Assembly (NCBI GenBank): GCA_947448725.1
Contig: CANFOM010000009.1
Coordinates: 1-64,000, forward strand
Length of the DNA stretch: 64,000 bases
Origin: Bacteroidota bacterium
GTDB taxonomy: Bacteria; Bacteroidota; Bacteroidia; Chitinophagales; Chitinophagaceae
Reading direction: 5' to 3'
Each line of letters opens with the position of its first letter. Position 1 is the stretch's first letter. The translations under genes were made by a program, and so were the position numbers. Shown in pieces: positions 26,129 through 34,135 of the stretch. A model generated the notes under the pieces. The model had not been told where the DNA came from, did no database searches, and worked only from the letters and a program-made list of their open reading frames with translations.

Positions 26129-27706
26129 ATGCATAAATATTTTTTCATATTATTTTTTTCTCTCTGTTCAATTTTTTTGAATGCCCAAAGGATATTTCAA
26201 AATATTGCACTTAGAAAACCAGTAGGAACGAGCAATCAAAATTTTGCATATACAGGAGCAATTCAACAATTTATTGTTCCCAATAGGGTAACTTCTATTC
26301 AAGTAAATGCCATAGGTGCAAAAGGTGGAACAGGAGCAAGAGGTCAAGTTGGAGGTGCTGGTGCAAATATTACAACCATATTAAATGTTACACCTGGTCA
26401 AGTTTTATATATTGTAGTGGGCGGATTTTCTGGACAATCTGCAACTGCAAAATATGGTTTTGGTGGAATTGGTGGAACAGGCACGAACTATGGGGGAGCT
26501 GGTGGTGGATTATCTGGAGTCTTTACTTCAGCAACACCTGCTATTTCCAATGCATTAGTTGTTGCTGGTGGAGGCGGTGGCGGTTCTGGAATTTCAACTG
26601 GTTCCGACTATACAGGAGGTAATGCTGGTAATACTTCAACAGGTTCATCAAGTAATGGGAACGAGCCAATTGCATCGCAAAATGAATATATCAAAAATGG
26701 CAGATATCAATATGGTTATTTAGCAACAACAACTGCTGCAGGACTAGGTGGAGAAGCTTTTGACGCAGGTACAGGTGGTGGAAATGGTAGTGATATAAAT
26801 GGTGGAAGTGGCGGATCTGATGTAGGAGTAAGTGGATGGAATGGTGGCGGTGGAGGAGGTGCAGGTTTTTATGGTGGCGGTGGAGGTACTGGCGGTGGTG
26901 CAGCAACTGGTGGTGGCGCTGGTGGGGCAACAAAATCAACTGGTTTAGTTAGCACTTATGGAACAGCAAACGTGACAGGGGACGGAAGTGTGTCCATTAC
27001 TTGTATTAATAATTCAGGATTGGTATTTCAATTAGATGCAAGCAATAGTTCTAGTTATTTGAGCTCAGCAACTAGTGTTTGGAAAGATTTAATAGGCACA
27101 AATGATGTAACATTATACAATACCCCAACTTTAAGTTCATCCATTGGATTAACATTTAATGGAACAAATCAATATGGTAGCATACCTTCAGTAAGTGGGG
27201 TGACTGATTTTACCAATACCCAAAAATATAGTGTTGAAATATGGTTTAGACCTTCAAATGGGCAAGTAAACTCAGGTGAAGCAGAATTATTGGAAAAGTG
27301 GAATAAATCTGGCGAATCTAAATATCCATTCACAATTCGTTATAATGAAGGTGCTAGTAGTATGGCAGTAGCATGTTATGATGGTTCCACTTTTCGATTT
27401 GTTAGCATAAGTGGATTTCCAGTAAATACATGGAAGCAAATAGTTGCTGTATTTGATTTTGTGGGCAAGACACTTAATGTATATAGAGATGGTGGTAATG
27501 TTGTTAGCGTAAGCTTATCAGGCATCAATCAAGTTAGTAATACAAGTCCAATTGCAATTGCATCTAGGCTTAATTCATCTGGCGGACCTGAATCTGCTCT
27601 TATGTTTAAAGGAACTATTGGAATTATTAGAACTTATAATATTGCATTATCATCAGATCAAGTTTTGCAAAATTTTAATGCAAATAAAACAAGATTTGGT
27701 TTATAA
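26129..27706 (+). CDS. Secreted glycine-rich protein with LamG/concanavalin-like domain
   Basis: 525 residues. Signal peptide (1-~19), a beta region (~35-110), then a strongly glycine-rich part (~110-285; runs such as GGGGGAGFYGGGGGTGGGAA) flanked by VPNRVTSIQVNAIGAKGG and SVSITC. The C-terminal ~230 residues form a LamG-like carbohydrate- or ligand-binding jelly roll: LVFQLDASNSSSYLS, TFNGTNQYGSIPSVSG, YSVEIWFRPSNG, KQIVAVFDFVGKTLNVYRDG and IGIIRTYNIALS. Probably a surface or matrix adhesin. Gaps to its neighbours are 2 and 11 bases. Confidence 0.75.
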   Translation: MHKYFFILFFSLCSIFLNAQRIFQNIALRKPVGTSNQNFAYTGAIQQFIVPNRVTSIQVNAIGAKGGTGARGQVGGAGANITTILNVTPGQVLYIVVGGFSGQSATAKYGFGGIGGTGTNYGGAGGGLSGVFTSATPAISNALVVAGGGGGGSGISTGSDYTGGNAGNTSTGSSSNGNEPIASQNEYIKNGRYQYGYLATTTAAGLGGEAFDAGTGGGNGSDINGGSGGSDVGVSGWNGGGGGGAGFYGGGGGTGGGAATGGGAGGATKSTGLVSTYGTANVTGDGSVSITCINNSGLVFQLDASNSSSYLSSATSVWKDLIGTNDVTLYNTPTLSSSIGLTFNGTNQYGSIPSVSGVTDFTNTQKYSVEIWFRPSNGQVNSGEAELLEKWNKSGESKYPFTIRYNEGASSMAVACYDGSTFRFVSISGFPVNTWKQIVAVFDFVGKTLNVYRDGGNVVSVSLSGINQVSNTSPIAIASRLNSSGGPESALMFKGTIGIIRTYNIALSSDQVLQNFNANKTRFGL

Positions 27707-27717
27707 AAATTATTAAA

Positions 27718-29625
27718 ATGAGAAAACTACACTTATTCATATTCTTTTTTTATACTTTTTTGTATACCAATGCACAAACCGGCATTGGCACTCCAACACC
27801 AGACGCTTCTGCGAAGCTAGATGTATACTCAACGAATAAAGGCTTTTTGCCACCTCGTGTTACATTAATTAGTAGCACTGATAATACAACTATCCCAAGT
27901 CCTGCAACAGGTTTGTTAATTTACAATACTGGTAACAATGCCGGACTGGTTGCAGGTTACTATTATTGGAATGGAACTAGTTGGGCAACTATTGCAACTG
28001 CTAGTGGCTCTGGAGTGAGTGCTTCTTTTTTAAGGGGATCAAGAAGTTCTGGACAAACAGGATTGACAAATGGTGGAACAGTTATATTCACGCAAGTTGA
28101 TAATACTGCAGGACAAGAAATGTCTTTAAATACTTCAACAGGTCAAATTACATTAGCTGCAGGAAGAACCTATCGTTTAGTTGCACAAGTGCCAAATTAT
28201 CAAACATCTAGTGGGGATGCTAGATTACAACTTGCATGGTATAATGAAACTTCAGGAGCATATATTGGAAGTACTAGTAATGCTTATCCACCTGGAAGTG
28301 GTGCATCTTATGGTGCAACAGCAGGTTTATCTGAAACAATAATAACCACAACAGCTACAACTGTTATTTCTTACAGAATTGTACAACTTTCATCAGCAAC
28401 TCAATTAGGAGGTAGTTCTGACTTTCCAGTAGCGGGTTCTTACCCTTGGTTTGAAGCACAAGTTATTTCAGGTAACGCGCCAGTAACAGGGCAGAGTGTG
28501 GATTATATTCAAGCATCATTATCTACCAATCAAGCATTGTCTGCTGCTGGAAATATAATTTTTAATACCTCATCGGGTGCAGGAATTACAATAACAAGTG
28601 GGGGTTTTAATTTGATCGCTAATAAAACATATAAATTAGAAGCCGCATTGGGGGGTGCTTCAACTGGGTATGGATATTATGCATGGGTAGATAATGCGAA
28701 TACTATTTTGCCTGGTGGCAGTATTGGAGTTGTAATGAAAGCCGGCTCTGCATTTACGGATGCCCCACAGGACAAGGCGATTGTTTATTATACGCCTACA
28801 GTAAATACAACAGTCTTTTTAAGAGTAATAAATGTTTCAGGAACAATTACCGCCTATGCGCCTTCTGCTGCAAGTGGTTATTCCAGTAGTTGGGCAAGTA
28901 TTCAACAAATTGGTTCCTCTGCAATCATAAATCCTTGGACTTTATCTGGTACAAATACTTTCAATACAACTGGAAATGTAGGAATAGGAACATCATCACC
29001 TACTACTACATTAGATGTAAATGGTTCATTACAGGTAAGTGGTTCAACTACTTTAAAAAGTAGTTTAAATATTGGAACTGGTGTCGGAGCAGAGGGTGGT
29101 GAAATGCAATTAGCATATGCGCAAACGGGTAATACTTTATCAGGAACTGCAGTTGTTGTTGATGTTTATCAAAATAAATTAAGAATTTTTGAGAGTGGCG
29201 GTAGTACTAGAGGTGTATTTCTTGATTTATCTAAAGCACCAAGTGGTGTAGGGGGTGAGTTGCTAACAAAAGCAAGCGGATTTGTAAATGCAGGAGATTA
29301 TATTACCTTAGGTAATTTAAAGGCTACAATACCAACTTCAGGAAATAGAAGTTTACAACTTGCAACAGTGTCAGGTTCCTATTCGGTTTATGGTAGTGGT
29401 GTGTACTCATATGGTGGAGTTGGAGGATCAACTATTGATTTTAGTAGCCCTAGATCAATTACAACAACGCCAGCATATATAAACTCAACATACACTTTTG
29501 GTACAGCAGGTGCAACTGATTCTTGGTTATTAACTGATACAAGTTCAACTATCGCTTGGAGAATAACTGTAATTATTGGCTCAGGGTATAATAATAACTT
29601 CATCTCCATCGAAAGGCTCCTATAA
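27718..29625 (+). CDS. Secreted fibre-like protein with duplicated jelly-roll domain
   Basis: 635 residues. Signal peptide (1-19), the TGIGTPTPDASAKLDV..TNKGFLPPRV opening shared with the 202-residue protein, then two consecutive ~150-residue domains (~102-250 and ~260-400). Both contain an SL(N)TSTGQ..L.AGRTYRL / FNLIANKTYKLEA strand and a closing aromatic strand, recalling C1q/TNF-like trimeric domains. NVGIGTSSPTTTLDVNGSLQ (~420) starts a further fibre segment. No T9SS sorting domain is obvious. It is the last gene of the operon; its stop abuts the convergent marC stop with no base between. Confidence 0.7.
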   Translation: MRKLHLFIFFFYTFLYTNAQTGIGTPTPDASAKLDVYSTNKGFLPPRVTLISSTDNTTIPSPATGLLIYNTGNNAGLVAGYYYWNGTSWATIATASGSGVSASFLRGSRSSGQTGLTNGGTVIFTQVDNTAGQEMSLNTSTGQITLAAGRTYRLVAQVPNYQTSSGDARLQLAWYNETSGAYIGSTSNAYPPGSGASYGATAGLSETIITTTATTVISYRIVQLSSATQLGGSSDFPVAGSYPWFEAQVISGNAPVTGQSVDYIQASLSTNQALSAAGNIIFNTSSGAGITITSGGFNLIANKTYKLEAALGGASTGYGYYAWVDNANTILPGGSIGVVMKAGSAFTDAPQDKAIVYYTPTVNTTVFLRVINVSGTITAYAPSAASGYSSSWASIQQIGSSAIINPWTLSGTNTFNTTGNVGIGTSSPTTTLDVNGSLQVSGSTTLKSSLNIGTGVGAEGGEMQLAYAQTGNTLSGTAVVVDVYQNKLRIFESGGSTRGVFLDLSKAPSGVGGELLTKASGFVNAGDYITLGNLKATIPTSGNRSLQLATVSGSYSVYGSGVYSYGGVGGSTIDFSSPRSITTTPAYINSTYTFGTAGATDSWLLTDTSSTIAWRITVIIGSGYNNNFISIERLL

Positions 29626-30204
29626 TTATCTCCTTAAAGCCCCTACATTACTGGAGAATATTTTAACGGCAATAGCCAATAGAATGACTCCAAAAAATTT
29701 ACGCACTGCTAGTAAGCCTCCGGGACCTAGCAGTTTTTCAATTATATTAAGCGATTTTAATACTGCATAAACAATAACTAAGTTTATAAGTATACCTAGT
29801 GCAATATATAATTCATCGAAGTTGGCTTTTAAAGACATAATAGTAGTAAGTGTTCCACTACCCGCAATAATAGGAAAGGCGATAGGCACCACGGCACCTG
29901 AATGTGCATTTTTATCGCCTTTAAAAATTTCATGACCCAATACCATTTCTAATCCTAATAAGAATATCACAATAGAACCACCCACAGCGAATGATTTTAC
30001 ATCCAAGCCCAATACTTGCAAAAAGGGTTTGCCCAGAAATAAAAATAAAATCATTAAGCCTCCAGATATCAAAGTCACATTTAAGGATTTGATCACCCCG
30101 GTTTTTTCTTTCATCGCAATTAATAACGGGATAGACCCTACAATATCTATTACGGCAAACAAGGTAAAAATAACGGTGAGTAGTTGGTCAAAATGAAATT
30201 CCAT
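29626..30204 (-). CDS. MarC-family integral membrane protein
   Basis: 192 residues with six predicted membrane helices. Features of the MarC/UPF0056 family are LFAVIDIVGSIPLLIAM (16-32) and PIAFPIIAGSGTLTTIM (about 107-123). Function in the family is not established; the old link to multiple antibiotic resistance has not held up. The start codon directly abuts the T run of a strong hairpin terminator that follows the B12 receptor gene, which leaves its promoter unclear. Confidence 0.88.
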   Translation of the reverse strand: MEFHFDQLLTVIFTLFAVIDIVGSIPLLIAMKEKTGVIKSLNVTLISGGLMILFLFLGKPFLQVLGLDVKSFAVGGSIVIFLLGLEMVLGHEIFKGDKNAHSGAVVPIAFPIIAGSGTLTTIMSLKANFDELYIALGILINLVIVYAVLKSLNIIEKLLGPGGLLAVRKFFGVILLAIAVKIFSSNVGALRR

Positions 30205-30238
30205 AAAAAAGCTTTGTATGAAGATACAAAGCTTTTTT
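30205..30238. terminator. Strong hairpin terminator after the BtuB-like gene
   Basis: A perfect 15-bp stem (30205-30219 with 30224-30238; arms AAAAAAGCTTTGTAT and ATACAAAGCTTTTTT) with a GAAG loop. On the minus strand it lies 27 bases after the btuB-like stop and ends in six T immediately before the marC ATG. It is nearly symmetric and could act in both directions, also backing the + strand operon that ends at 29625. Confidence 0.75.
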
Positions 30239-30265
30239 TACTAATGTGTAAGGATAAAATGCTTA

Positions 30266-32197
30266 TTATTTCAACCTCAGTCCTATCATCAATCTCCTGC
30301 CCATCGCATTATAGCCATTGATTTCTTGAAATACTGCATTGCCTAGGTTTTGTCCATCAGCATACAATAAAACATGTTTATTGTAATTGTACTGAATATG
30401 GGCATTGATTAGGGTGTAGCTTTTTAAACTAACATCTTCCGCAGCATAACCGCCAACATCATATCGTTTGCTAATGTACCTGGCTGCAACGCTAAAATTT
30501 AATTTAGGATTTACTTCATAAGCCCATTGGATACCTGCGCTATTGTTAGGACGTTTTAATAAATAGTTATAGGTAATTGTATCAGTAGTAGTGGCTCTGT
30601 TTTGATTGGTTTCTTGCCCATTCATTAAAGTGTAATTTGCTGAAAAAGTATTTTTTGTATTTGGTTTCCAATTTAATTCAAGTTCTAATCCATTTACTTT
30701 TTGTTGGATGTAATTAAAGAAACTATAATCAATATAATTATAGTCTATTCCATTGTCAATGATTCTGTTATAATACACCGCTCTAAGATAAAAGGGATTG
30801 GTTTTATAGTCTATCCCTATCTCGGTATTAAAGGATTGTTCCGGTTTTAATTGTTCATTATAACTTAATTGATAGAGCGAAGGCGCTTTGTAACCAGTGG
30901 AAACACTTGCCATCAATCGTAAAGTGGAACTTAATTTATAAGAAGGACTAATAGTGAAAGTTTGATTGGTTCCATAACGATCATGTTTATTAAATCTTCC
31001 TCCTAATTCAAGTAACCATTTATTGGATGGATCGTTGATGAGTAAAGAGCTATACAAGGCAGTCTGGTATTGAAAAGTGTCTTTAAAATTATCATTGTAG
31101 GGCCCGTATTCGCTAATGGAGACGTAGGTTTGATGATAAGACCCATATCTAAAATCTGCACCAACAATCCATTGTATATTTTTTGCTATTGGCCTAGAAA
31201 AAAAAGCATCAGCAAAATGGGATTTGCCAGTGTATTGATTGTTTTCAAAAATCGTATAAGTTCTATCTGCGCTATCATTTTTGTATTGCCTATCCTGTGT
31301 ACTCAATTGATACTGCAATTGAAATATGGTTTTTTCTTTTTTATATTTCAAAATAAGCCCCGTCATTTTAGTAGCATTGTGAAATTGATCGTCTTTGTCA
31401 TCTTTAAATGCCCCATAATCAATATCGGCATTGTAACTTGTTTGATGAGTGGAAATTTTTACATTCCAATAGGGGTTGATTGCATAATTCACATTCGCGA
31501 ACCAATTTTTATTACTATAGCCATCTTTATCAAAATTATTTTTGCCAGTCATATCAGTGGCAGAAGAAAACCCAGTAGCTGTTTCATTGCCCATTCCAAC
31601 ATTGTAATTGAATTTTCCAAGGGTGTTGCTGTGTTGTAGATTTATTTTTTGAGTGCCAAAAGATCCTGCACTAAAATCACCCGACAATTTAGAAACGGAT
31701 TTATTTTTGGTGATAATATTGATGACACCACCAATGGCATCCGACCCATACAAAGTACTTTGAGCACCTTTTAAAATCTCCACCCTTTCAATTTGATCCA
31801 AGGGTACTAAGTTCAAATCAAACTCATTACTTATCATAGATGGGTCACCCACCGGCATCCCATCTATTAAAATCAAAGTTCGTCCACTAGAAGCTCCGCG
31901 CATGTAAATGCTTGGCACGGTTCCTGCATTGCTTAAACTACCAGGTAAATACAAGCCTGCTTGTTCATTTAAAATTTGCGCAATACTTCTTCCTGCATTG
32001 GTTTGTATTTGCGCAGCATTAATAACAGAGACGATTTTACCTGTACCGTTTTGTTTTTGTTCCACTTTGTTAGCAGTGACAATTACTTCTTCTAAAGTGT
32101 TTTGGTTTAAGGAATCTTTTTGAAATTTTTCTTTTTGCCCAAAGGCAAGGCTGGTGGCGATAAGGCACACCGAGAGCATGATTAATTTTTGGCTCAT
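30266..32197 (-). CDS. btuB: TonB-dependent cobalamin receptor (BtuB-like)
   Basis: 643 residues: signal peptide (1-20), TonB box EEVIVTANK (about 36-44), a plug domain with RTLILIDGMPVGDPS and ERVEILKGAQSTLYGSDAIGG, then a 22-strand-size barrel ending MIGLRLK. The length is close to BtuB (~600). The assignment to cobalamin or another corrinoid rests mainly on the cobalamin riboswitch in its leader (32380-32533). No periplasmic BtuF or BtuCD genes are adjacent. A terminator follows it. Confidence 0.85.
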   Translation of the reverse strand: MSQKLIMLSVCLIATSLAFGQKEKFQKDSLNQNTLEEVIVTANKVEQKQNGTGKIVSVINAAQIQTNAGRSIAQILNEQAGLYLPGSLSNAGTVPSIYMRGASSGRTLILIDGMPVGDPSMISNEFDLNLVPLDQIERVEILKGAQSTLYGSDAIGGVINIITKNKSVSKLSGDFSAGSFGTQKINLQHSNTLGKFNYNVGMGNETATGFSSATDMTGKNNFDKDGYSNKNWFANVNYAINPYWNVKISTHQTSYNADIDYGAFKDDKDDQFHNATKMTGLILKYKKEKTIFQLQYQLSTQDRQYKNDSADRTYTIFENNQYTGKSHFADAFFSRPIAKNIQWIVGADFRYGSYHQTYVSISEYGPYNDNFKDTFQYQTALYSSLLINDPSNKWLLELGGRFNKHDRYGTNQTFTISPSYKLSSTLRLMASVSTGYKAPSLYQLSYNEQLKPEQSFNTEIGIDYKTNPFYLRAVYYNRIIDNGIDYNYIDYSFFNYIQQKVNGLELELNWKPNTKNTFSANYTLMNGQETNQNRATTTDTITYNYLLKRPNNSAGIQWAYEVNPKLNFSVAARYISKRYDVGGYAAEDVSLKSYTLINAHIQYNYNKHVLLYADGQNLGNAVFQEINGYNAMGRRLMIGLRLK

Positions 32198-32379
32198 TGT
32201 TTTGTTTTTTTCATTTTACTGAGTGAACAATGAGCTTCCTGGAGAAAGAGAACCATAATTGATTAAGGAGTGGAAGAGGGAAGTATCTATAAAATAAATA
32301 CCATCTAACTCTATAGCCTCTGCGCTTAATTTTTTACAATCCCTGCTTTTTACCCGAAAGCTGTTGATTTTTTAAACTA
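32198..32379 (-). other. Leader between riboswitch and btuB start
   Basis: About 180 bases of untranslated leader. It includes a possible small hairpin (GCTTT/AAAGC, about 32345-32361) just after the aptamer but no strong T run, so control may act on translation or by a structure I cannot resolve by eye. No open reading frame of note. Confidence 0.4.
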
Positions 32380-32533
32380 GGCAGGTCTTCTGGCTTGTTC
32401 TTATTGGATGCATCCTTCCCAAATTGCTTCAGTGGATATTTTGCATCAATTGCTTTTCGGCAACGAACTCACAGCTACGGGAATAGCCCCCGATTTTAAC
32501 GGGATTCCCTTTTAATCATTTGCATGAACCTAA
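32380..32533 (-). ncRNA. Cobalamin riboswitch
   Basis: On the minus strand the conserved blocks appear in the right order: TTAAAAGGGAATCC, AAATCGGGGGCTATTCCCG, TAGCTGTGAG, CCACTG, GGGAAGG and finally AAGCCAGAAGACCTGCC (the B12-box-type 3' block at 32380-32396). An exact -7 promoter box (TAAATTTG) lies about 10 bases upstream. It controls the BtuB-like receptor gene and should lower its expression when adenosylcobalamin or a related corrinoid is abundant. Confidence 0.93.
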
Positions 32534-32541
32534 TTCTGAAT

Positions 32542-32549
32542 CAAATTTA
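32542..32549 (-). promoter_or_regulatory. -7 promoter element of the riboswitch-btuB transcript
   Basis: TAAATTTG on the minus strand matches TAnnTTTG exactly. It would start the RNA a few bases before the first riboswitch helix. Confidence 0.55.
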
Positions 32550-32637
32550 GGATTTAAATGCCCCAGGCAGGTTTTAATTACTAACCGCTTGTTGAAAACT
32601 TGGCTCTTTTTATTATATTTAGCCTTCATTGAATTAC

Positions 32638-33978
32638 ATGAAACAAAAGCAGTCCATTAATTTTTTTAGCCTAACCATGATTGTGGTGAGTTTGGTGATT
32701 GGTATGGGCATTTTCAAAACCCCTGCTACTATTGCAGCGAAATCGGGTACCCCGCTTATTTTTTTTAGCGCATGGCTTATTGGAGGATTGATTGCTTTAT
32801 TTGGAGCACTCACTTATGCCGAAATTGGGCAAAGACTTCCAGTAATGGGAGGCTACTATAAAGTGTTTGCGCATTGTTATCATCCGGGTGTTGGTTTTAC
32901 GATCAATGTTTTAATACTAATAAGTAATGCAGCTTCTTTAGCGGTAGTGGCTTTAATTGGTGCCGACTATGTGAGTGATTTATTATTTGGTCAACCTTCT
33001 GGTACTTTATTTAATATTATAGTGGCTTCGGTTTCGGTGGGGCTTTTTTACATTGTTAATTTATTAGGGTTAAAAACAAGTAGTCGCACACAAAATATTT
33101 TAACGGTGGTCAAAATCTCTTTAATCGTTTTATTAATTTCTTCTTTGTTTAAAGGAGTGACGGTTCCACCCCACGGTATTAACGAAGGAAAAATTTATAC
33201 TTATGATGGCACCAATGGCGCCTTATTACTTTTGGTAAGTTTGGTATCGGTATTTTTTACGTATGGGGGCTATCAACAAACCATCAATTTTGGATCGGAA
33301 GTAAAGTCGGCCAAAACCATGCAAAGAGGAATTGTGGTGGGCATCCTAGTGGTATTATTTTTATACTTAACTATCAACTATACTTATATTAAGGTCATTG
33401 GTTTTGATCAAATGAAAAATGCCAATGCGATTGGTTCCTTATTATTTGAAGCATGGTTTGGAAAATTTGGCGCTAAGGTTTTTGATTTTGCCATGGTCTT
33501 AAGTGTGTTGGCCTATGTGAATGTTATATTAATGAGTAACCCCAGGGTGATGTTTGCAATGAGCGAGGATAAGGTATTGCCTGCCATCTTTCAAAAAAAA
33601 CATCCTACAACAGATGCACTGGTTCCGGGCTTAACTGTTTTTGCCATCATTACTATATTGGTTACCTTTTTTGGCAAAGGAGTAGATGATGTGCTTAGTT
33701 TTAGCATTTTTTTGGATTGCTTGGGTATGAGTACTTCTGCGGCAACGCTTTTAATTCTAAGAAATAAAAAACAAGGAGATGAAGTAGTTACAGGAGTGCT
33801 TAAAAAATGGACCCCCATTTTTTGTGTAGTTTTTGTGATTGCTTATGCTTTGGTGGCCGTTGCGGTAGTCATCGACAAGCCATATTCGGCATTTACAGCC
33901 ATGAGTTTAGTGGCTTTAGTCTTAATTATTTACCGCATTTTTTATTACAAAAAGCAGCCTTCCAGTAGTAATTCTTAA
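32638..33978 (+). CDS. APC-family amino-acid permease
   Basis: 446 residues from the ATG at 32638; an in-frame TTG at 32629 is possible but less likely. About 12 membrane helices. APC superfamily features: the first helix IVVSLVIGMGIFKTPATIA with the GXGIF substrate loop, TYAEIGQRLPVMGGYYKVF, and YGGYQQTINFGSEVKSAKTM in the middle. This places it near the LAT/SteT-type amino-acid exchangers. The substrate is unknown. It diverges from the riboswitch-btuB transcript; a near-consensus -7 box TATATTTA lies at 32614-32621. Confidence 0.87.
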   Translation: MKQKQSINFFSLTMIVVSLVIGMGIFKTPATIAAKSGTPLIFFSAWLIGGLIALFGALTYAEIGQRLPVMGGYYKVFAHCYHPGVGFTINVLILISNAASLAVVALIGADYVSDLLFGQPSGTLFNIIVASVSVGLFYIVNLLGLKTSSRTQNILTVVKISLIVLLISSLFKGVTVPPHGINEGKIYTYDGTNGALLLLVSLVSVFFTYGGYQQTINFGSEVKSAKTMQRGIVVGILVVLFLYLTINYTYIKVIGFDQMKNANAIGSLLFEAWFGKFGAKVFDFAMVLSVLAYVNVILMSNPRVMFAMSEDKVLPAIFQKKHPTTDALVPGLTVFAIITILVTFFGKGVDDVLSFSIFLDCLGMSTSAATLLILRNKKQGDEVVTGVLKKWTPIFCVVFVIAYALVAVAVVIDKPYSAFTAMSLVALVLIIYRIFYYKKQPSSSNS

Positions 33979-34097
33979 TAAAAAAGGCATAATAATTTAT
34001 TTTAAAAGCGTTTTAAAGCCTTTCATCTGTATTTATTGCTGTTCAGCCGATGCCTTTTCCGTCTGTCTAAAAATTAGTCTACTACTGCTTATTAGTT

Positions 34098-34105
34098 TAC
34101 TTTTG
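34098..34105 (+). promoter_or_regulatory. -7 promoter element of the efflux operon
   Basis: TACTTTTG matches TAnnTTTG exactly, 30 bases before the ATG of the TolC-like gene. Confidence 0.5.
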
Positions 34106-34135
34106 TACCGTTAAAAGCGTTCTAATAATATACTC

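Noticed and set aside
26691-26939. Histidine-rich minus-strand frame
   Set aside because: It is the reverse complement of the glycine-rich GGT/GGC codons of the LamG protein gene.
17506-29625. A prophage or phage-derived tailocin
   Set aside because: Fibre-like motifs are present, but there are no capsid, tail tube, sheath, baseplate, terminase, integrase or lysis genes. Every large product has a Sec signal peptide, which phage fibres lack.
31070-31639. 189-residue + strand frame inside the btuB-like gene
   Set aside because: It overlaps a receptor with clear plug and barrel motifs on the other strand and has no signal or domain of its own.
32629-32637. TTG start for the amino-acid permease
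   Set aside because: The ATG at 32638 gives a normal APC N-terminus; the TTG adds only three residues and sits very close to the probable transcription start.
33985-34024. Terminator after the permease gene
   Set aside because: AAAGGC and GCCTTT could pair, but the loop is long and no T run follows.
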